A DNA stretch of 64,000 nt from Flavobacteriaceae bacterium (GTDB lineage Bacteria; Bacteroidota; Bacteroidia; Flavobacteriales; Flavobacteriaceae): positions 1 to 64,000 of the forward strand of contig JAKITD010000002.1 in assembly GCA_021648265.1 (NCBI GenBank), written 5' to 3'. The notes under the pieces are model-generated. The model had not been told where the DNA came from and searched no databases. It saw only the letters and a list, made by a program, of their open reading frames with translations. Shown one piece after another: positions 59,547 to 64,000 of this stretch (position 1 is the stretch's first letter; every line of letters starts with the position of its first letter). The position numbers and the translations under genes are program-made.

Positions 59547-61628
59547 ATGGCAATTTTAAATAATATTAGAAAAAACGGTATTTTCTTAATCATCATCATC
59601 GCATTAGCACTTTTTGCGTTTATATTAAGTGGTGTTTTAGGCAGCGGTAATTCTCCGAAAGGCGAAAGCATTGTAGCAACTATTAATGGTGTTGAGCTTC
59701 CTCGTGAGGAGTTTATGAAAAAAGTTGAAGTAATGCAACGTAACCTTGGAGGTAGAAGTTCTTCTACACAAGCAATGAATAATGTTTGGAATAACGAATT
59801 GCGGCGAGTATTGTTAAGTGAACAATATGAAGCATTAGGTTTAAGTGCAGAAAGAGCACAAATAAACAACTCTTTAAGTACAACATTGGCAGCTAACCCA
59901 ACATTTCAGAACGAGATTGGTGAATTTAGTGAACTTAAAATGCAAGAATATATTGCTAGTGTTAAAGCACAAGCAGATGCAGGAAACTCACAGGCCTATC
60001 AAGCTTGGTTAGATTTTGAAGTTAGTATGTCTAATTCAGCTTTAGAAAATAATTATTTCAATTTAATTAAAGGCGGATTAATTACTACATTGGCTGAAGG
60101 TGAACAAGAATACCATTTTCAAAACGATAATATTAATATTGAGTTTGTTCATGTTCCTTATACTAAAATTGCAGACGAGGATGTAACTATTTCAGATGCT
60201 GATATTGAAGCGTATGTTAGAGCACATTCTAAAGAATACGAAGTAGCTCCTCAAGTAGATATTCAATATGTAACTTTTTTAGAAGATCCTTCAACTGAAG
60301 ATATTGAAAATGCAAAAATAGAAATCGCTAAACTTTCTAACGATTTTGCTGCTACAACTGATATTTCAGAATTTGTAAATGCGAATTCAGAAATTTCATT
60401 TCAAGACAACTGGCTAATGAAAGCCAATTTACCTGCTGAAATTGCAGATACTTTAATGAATATTGAAGTTAATAAAATTTACGGTCCATATAAAGATGCT
60501 AGTACATTTAACCTTGCGAGAGTTTATGAAACTAGACAAATGGCAGATTCTGCAAAAGCAAGACATATACTTGTAAGATTTGCAGGTTTACAAACAGCGC
60601 CACAAGATGTAGTTAGAACTAAAGAAGATGCTAAGAAATTAGCTGATAGTCTTTTAAATGTTGTTAATAGAGATGCTAGTAAATTTGAGGCTTTGGCAGC
60701 AGATTTTTCTGAGGATCTTTCTAATAAAGATAAAGGAGGAGATTTAGGGTATTTTACGCCAGGAAGAATGGTGCAAACATTTGACGACTTTGTTTTTGAT
60801 AACAAGACAGGAGATATGGGAGTTGTTGAAACAAACTTCGGTTTCCACGTAATTTCTATCGATGATCAAAAAAACATTCAAAAAGCAGTTAAAATTGCTT
60901 TAATATTAAAAAAGATTCAACCTTCAGAAGAAACAATCAACGAAGTGTTTTCAAAAGCAACCAAATTTGAGATTACATCTAAAGACGGTGATTTTTCAGA
61001 GTTAGCAAAAGAAGCTGATTTGGCATTAAAACCAGTAAACAAAATTGGTGAGTTAGATGCAAATATTCCTGGAATAGGTGAAAACAGAAGTATTGTTACT
61101 TGGGCTTTTAATGAAGATACTAATATAGGTGATGTTAATAGAATTAATATTAACAACGGTTATGTTATAGTACAACTTACACGTAGAAATCCTAAAGGGT
61201 TAATGAGTATTGCTGAAGCTTCGGCAAAAGTATCACCAATTTTACGTAATGAAAAGAAAGCAGCGAAGATACGTGAGTCTATTTCTAGTGCAGATATCAA
61301 TGAAGTTGCATCAAGTCAAAACGTAACAGTAAAAACTGCAAATGCTATTAATATGGCAAACCCAACAATTGCTGGAGTAGGCACAGAGCCTAAAATAGTA
61401 GGTGCTGCATTCGGGTTAAAAGCTGGTGAAACATCAGGTTTAATATACGGTGAAAAAGGAGTGTTTATGGTAAGAGTGTTGGCTGTGAATGTTGCACCAG
61501 ATATTCAGGAATATGCTTCTTATGTAAATCAATTAAATGCCAAAACAGCTCCGTCAGTTAATGTAAATGCTTTCAATGCAATTAAAAATGCAGCAACTAT
61601 TGAAGATAATAGAGCTTCATTTTATTAA
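59547..61628 (+). CDS. PpiD/SurA-like peptidylprolyl isomerase
   Basis: A 693-residue inner-membrane-anchored folding factor: one N-terminal helix (GIFLIIIIALALFAFILSGV), a SurA_N-type chaperone region (about 40-260), and a parvulin domain near 336-440 (KARHILVRFAGLQ...ADFSEDLSNKDKGGDLGYFTPGRMVQTFDDFVF...VETNFGFHVISI). A second, more divergent parvulin-like segment follows. It would help fold outer-membrane proteins after Sec export, fitting the barrel and LPS genes upstream. A strong terminator follows the stop. Confidence 0.94.
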   Translation: MAILNNIRKNGIFLIIIIALALFAFILSGVLGSGNSPKGESIVATINGVELPREEFMKKVEVMQRNLGGRSSSTQAMNNVWNNELRRVLLSEQYEALGLSAERAQINNSLSTTLAANPTFQNEIGEFSELKMQEYIASVKAQADAGNSQAYQAWLDFEVSMSNSALENNYFNLIKGGLITTLAEGEQEYHFQNDNINIEFVHVPYTKIADEDVTISDADIEAYVRAHSKEYEVAPQVDIQYVTFLEDPSTEDIENAKIEIAKLSNDFAATTDISEFVNANSEISFQDNWLMKANLPAEIADTLMNIEVNKIYGPYKDASTFNLARVYETRQMADSAKARHILVRFAGLQTAPQDVVRTKEDAKKLADSLLNVVNRDASKFEALAADFSEDLSNKDKGGDLGYFTPGRMVQTFDDFVFDNKTGDMGVVETNFGFHVISIDDQKNIQKAVKIALILKKIQPSEETINEVFSKATKFEITSKDGDFSELAKEADLALKPVNKIGELDANIPGIGENRSIVTWAFNEDTNIGDVNRININNGYVIVQLTRRNPKGLMSIAEASAKVSPILRNEKKAAKIRESISSADINEVASSQNVTVKTANAINMANPTIAGVGTEPKIVGAAFGLKAGETSGLIYGEKGVFMVRVLAVNVAPDIQEYASYVNQLNAKTAPSVNVNAFNAIKNAATIEDNRASFY

Positions 61629-61649
61629 TATAAACAAGGAGTAAAATTT

Positions 61650-61688
61650 AAAGTCCGATTTCAAAATCTTGAAATCGGACTTTTTTTT
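61650..61688. terminator. Bidirectional terminator between the PpiD-like gene and GYDIA kinase
   Basis: AAAGTCCGATTTCAA (61650-61664) and TTGAAATCGGACTTT (61669-61683) form a perfect 15-bp stem with a 4-nt loop and a T-run, between convergent genes. Confidence 0.92.
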
Positions 61689-62628
61689 ATAATATCATTT
61701 CCTGAAAAGAAAGAATGGTTTTAAATCCTTTTTTCTTGAAATACTCCCAATTTGATTTGTCGCCAGTGGCTAAAATAAAATCTCCACCCCAAGCTCCTAA
61801 GCTTTTTATACTTCCTTGGTAGTCGTTAAATAAAAGCTCTTTAATGGTTTTTTTATTTATAATTTCTGAAATGACTTGTTCGTGTTCGCTAATTAGTTTT
61901 TCAAACTGAGAAAGGTTTTTGCAAATTGTAAACTTTATAGTTAATAGACTAATTTTACTTTTTAAACCTGAGTTCTTCTTCTTTTGTAAATTATAATAAT
62001 TAATAGCATCGCTACTGCTTTGTTTTTTATTTAAGTGAACAAAAAATAGTTGTTCTGTAAAATTCCAATTTAAATTTATTTCACCAATTAATGGTTTGTT
62101 GTTTATGTGTGAATACAATATAGGCTTGTTGTTTTGTGCAGCTGCAATGTCATAACCACTACCTCCAAATGTATTTTCTAAAAGAGTAAAAGCATTAATA
62201 TTTGCCCAAGAAGCAATATTGTTAATTAATGTAGAAGAGCTTCCTAAGCCCCAGTTTCTAGGAAAATCTAATTTTGTTGTTATAAGAAATCCCGATTCTT
62301 TTTTAAATAAAGTAGCATTTAGTTTTTGTGCATTTTTTAATATTGAAATCAACCGAGTTTCTTCTTCATTATAAACAGGATCAGCAGTTTTTAAAAGTGA
62401 AGTAATTTGAGGTTTTTCAATTAAAACCTCATGAATAGGAAACGTAAAATCCAGCCAAGTTTTTCCGTTAACATCAATGCCTTTCCAAATAATTTTAGGC
62501 TCATCAATGGGTTCAACTTCTAGTGATTGTCCAAATTTAGTAGGTAATGCCAATGCTTTCGCACCGTCAAGCACCACATATTCTCCTGTGATTAATAATT
62601 TGCCGTTGCTATAAAATTTAGGGTTCAA
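61687..62628 (-). CDS. GYDIA-family GHMP kinase
   Basis: A 313-residue GHMP kinase: KFYSNGKLLITGEYVVLDGAKALALPTKFGQSLEV (motif 1), FPRNWGLGSSSTLINNIASWANINAFTLLENTFGGSGYDIAAAQ (phosphate loop plus the GYDIA signature) and IKSLGAWGGDFILATG (motif 3). In Bacteroidota it is found next to HMG-CoA reductase and is the best candidate for phosphomevalonate kinase, because mevalonate kinase and decarboxylase are both present elsewhere (12308, 11149) and no ordinary PMK is in view. The reaction is inferred. It starts 2 bp after the HMG-CoA reductase stop. Confidence 0.9.
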   Translation of the reverse strand: MNPKFYSNGKLLITGEYVVLDGAKALALPTKFGQSLEVEPIDEPKIIWKGIDVNGKTWLDFTFPIHEVLIEKPQITSLLKTADPVYNEEETRLISILKNAQKLNATLFKKESGFLITTKLDFPRNWGLGSSSTLINNIASWANINAFTLLENTFGGSGYDIAAAQNNKPILYSHINNKPLIGEINLNWNFTEQLFFVHLNKKQSSSDAINYYNLQKKKNSGLKSKISLLTIKFTICKNLSQFEKLISEHEQVISEIINKKTIKELLFNDYQGSIKSLGAWGGDFILATGDKSNWEYFKKKGFKTILSFQEMIL

Positions 62629-62630
62629 AA

Positions 62631-63944
62631 TTAGTTACGAAGTTTAGTTACAAAGTTTACTACGTCGCTGTGTGAAATTGTATGTTCTTCAAAATGCGTT
62701 ATCGTTTTCTTAATTTCAGAAGGAGTAGCATTTAGGTGAATTAATATATTTTTTAAATGCATTTTCATATGTCCTTTCTGGATTCCGGTGGTTGTTAAGG
62801 CACGCAATGCTGCAAAATTTTGAGCCAATCCTGCAACAGCAATTATTTGCATTAGTTCTTTAGCTGAAGGGTTTTGTAAAATTGAAAGCCCTAGTTTTGC
62901 TAAGGGATGTAAGCCTGTCATTCCGCCAACGGTACCTAAAGCTATTGGAATTTCAATAGAATAAGTGAATATTCCATCTTCAAGAGAAGCATTGGTTATG
63001 CTTTTATAATGTCCACTTTTTGAAGCATAAGCGTGTACTCCAGCTTCAACAGATCTAAAATCGTTTCCAGTTGCTATAACTACAGCATCAATCCCATTCA
63101 TAATTCCTTTATTATGAGTAACGGCTCTGCGAATTTCGGTATTGGCAATAGCGATGGCTCTTATAAATTTTTCAGCAAACACTTTTCCGTCCACGCCTTC
63201 TGCAGTTAATTGTTCAACAGAACATTGGACTTGTGCTTTAACCAAACATTCGGGGACATAGTTAGAGAGTATGCTAATTACTACTTCAGGAATCGAATTG
63301 TTACCTGTAAAAGAAGCATGTTTTTTGGCCTCAAATTCAAATGTTTTGGCAATGGATTCTAAACAGGTGTTTATAAAGTTCGCACCCATTGCATCGTTGG
63401 TTTCAAAGGTGCAGTGTAGTTGATAATAGCCTTCCAAAGCTTTGGTCGAATTTTTTAAAATGATGTCTAATAGTCCGCCACCACGTTTTTTCATATTTGC
63501 TTCTATTCCAGAAATACTTGCAAATAATTTCGGTTTTATTTCTTTAAAAAACGATTGAATAGCTGTGTCATTTCCGTAGTAATTAATATGAACTTGTCCG
63601 TTTTTTGTAGTTGAAATCACTTCCGAAGTAAAACCACCTTTCTTTAACCAAAATTTCGCAGAGTAACTAGCAGCAGCTACTATAGAGCTTTCTTCAATTA
63701 CCATTGGAATGGTGTAAGACTTATTGTTTATTAAAAAATTTGGTGCAATTGCAAAAGGCAAATAATAATTACTAATAGTGTTTTCAATAAAACCATCGTG
63801 CAATTTTTGAAGCTCTTTGTCATCGTTCCAATATTGATGAAGTGTTTTAATTATATCGGGATGGTTGTCCAAATGTGTAGCTACCAGCCATTTTATTTTT
63901 TCTTCCTTGGACTTTTTAGAAAACCCAGTAATTAACTCCGTCAT
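62631..63944 (-). CDS. mvaA: Hydroxymethylglutaryl-CoA reductase, class II
   Basis: A 437-residue HMG-CoA reductase of the bacterial class II form, reducing HMG-CoA to mevalonate with NAD(P)H. Conserved parts are IPMVIEESSIVAAASYSAKFW (catalytic Glu), NDAMGANFINTCLESIA, RRAVTHNKGIMNGIDAVVIATGNDFRSVEAGVHAYA (catalytic Lys and Asp) and GGMTGLHPLAKLGL; the catalytic His lies near the end (ALTTTGIQKGHMKMHLKNILI). It forms a two-gene operon with the GYDIA kinase. The start is ATG 63944; the promoter would lie within the last 55 bp of the window. Confidence 0.95.
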   Translation of the reverse strand: MTELITGFSKKSKEEKIKWLVATHLDNHPDIIKTLHQYWNDDKELQKLHDGFIENTISNYYLPFAIAPNFLINNKSYTIPMVIEESSIVAAASYSAKFWLKKGGFTSEVISTTKNGQVHINYYGNDTAIQSFFKEIKPKLFASISGIEANMKKRGGGLLDIILKNSTKALEGYYQLHCTFETNDAMGANFINTCLESIAKTFEFEAKKHASFTGNNSIPEVVISILSNYVPECLVKAQVQCSVEQLTAEGVDGKVFAEKFIRAIAIANTEIRRAVTHNKGIMNGIDAVVIATGNDFRSVEAGVHAYASKSGHYKSITNASLEDGIFTYSIEIPIALGTVGGMTGLHPLAKLGLSILQNPSAKELMQIIAVAGLAQNFAALRALTTTGIQKGHMKMHLKNILIHLNATPSEIKKTITHFEEHTISHSDVVNFVTKLRN

Positions 63945-64000
63945 AGTAGAATAGATTAAAAAACAAATATAGTATTTAAAATCATCCCGATTATTGATTT

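Noticed and set aside
1-64000. CRISPR array or phage module
   Set aside because: No regularly spaced direct repeats with unique spacers, no cas genes and no phage structural genes were seen.

Overview
The window is an AT-rich chromosomal segment of a member of the Bacteroidota, most likely family Flavobacteriaceae. Pointers are a type IX secretion C-terminal domain, TAnnTTTG-type -7 promoter elements without Shine-Dalgarno sequences, many LxxC lipoproteins, a class II HMG-CoA reductase with a GYDIA-type GHMP kinase, and small intergenic palindromes typical of this family. No genus is assigned.

Layout. 1-1.7 kb: a tyrosine recombinase on the minus strand and a gene-free stretch. 1.7-4.4 kb: a lipoprotein and a secreted beta-helix T9SS protein. 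4.4-9.9 kb: deoC and deoD-type purine nucleoside phosphorylase, a two-domain universal stress protein, a ribosome hibernation factor, a PLP decarboxylase and a HI0933-type flavoprotein. 10-11.1 kb: a small toxin-antitoxin pair and a frameshifted DUF1697 gene. 11.1-18.6 kb: mvaD, mevalonate kinase, a UbiA prenyltransferase, a nitrilase, a small barrel protein, an RluB-like protein and a MutS-like ATPase. 18.6-27.7 kb: an AsmA-like protein, a membrane mannosyltransferase-like protein, a PD40 lipoprotein and M28 peptidase (divergent), an acyltransferase and an SBF transporter. 27.7-34.3 kb: a tight minus-strand operon of an LpxR-type lipid A deacylase, two GT2 glycosyltransferases, a MORN-repeat protein, a polyferredoxin membrane protein and a FAD oxidoreductase. 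34.4-38.8 kb: DUF547, two outer-membrane barrels, a MITE-like element and a GH113-like lipoprotein.

38.9-45.5 kb is the most distinctive region: a complete arsenosugar biosynthesis cluster on the minus strand (peroxidase-like protein, radical SAM ArsS, rhodanese, TIGR04282 glycosyltransferase, purine nucleoside phosphorylase, ArsM, DUF547, TIGR04283 glycosyltransferase). The gene set suggests arsenite methylation, transfer of the 5'-deoxyadenosyl group by ArsS, removal of adenine by the phosphorylase, and glycosyl transfer.

45.5-64 kb: a DUF2490 protein, an antiporter remnant, an RluE-like pseudouridine synthase, a heme-uptake locus (AraC regulator, TonB receptor, HmuY lipoprotein), an M61 peptidase, a GIY-YIG gene beside tRNA-Phe with a partial copy of the tRNA 3' end on its far side, and an envelope block (coaX, OMP, TPR protein, lptC, small membrane protein, CNNM protein, PpiD-like isomerase). 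It ends with GYDIA kinase and HMG-CoA reductase. The mevalonate pathway is therefore split between 11-13 kb and 62-64 kb.

The window is rich in small repeats: a 214-bp MITE with 15-bp inverted ends and an 8-bp target duplication, a palindromic repeat inside the mvaD reading frame, 16-nt CCCGA-N4-TCGGG hairpins (one inside a glycosyltransferase gene), and several intergenic palindromes. Two genes (lpxR-like and asmA-like) lack a normal start codon in frame. Two others are clearly broken (DUF1697, antiporter).
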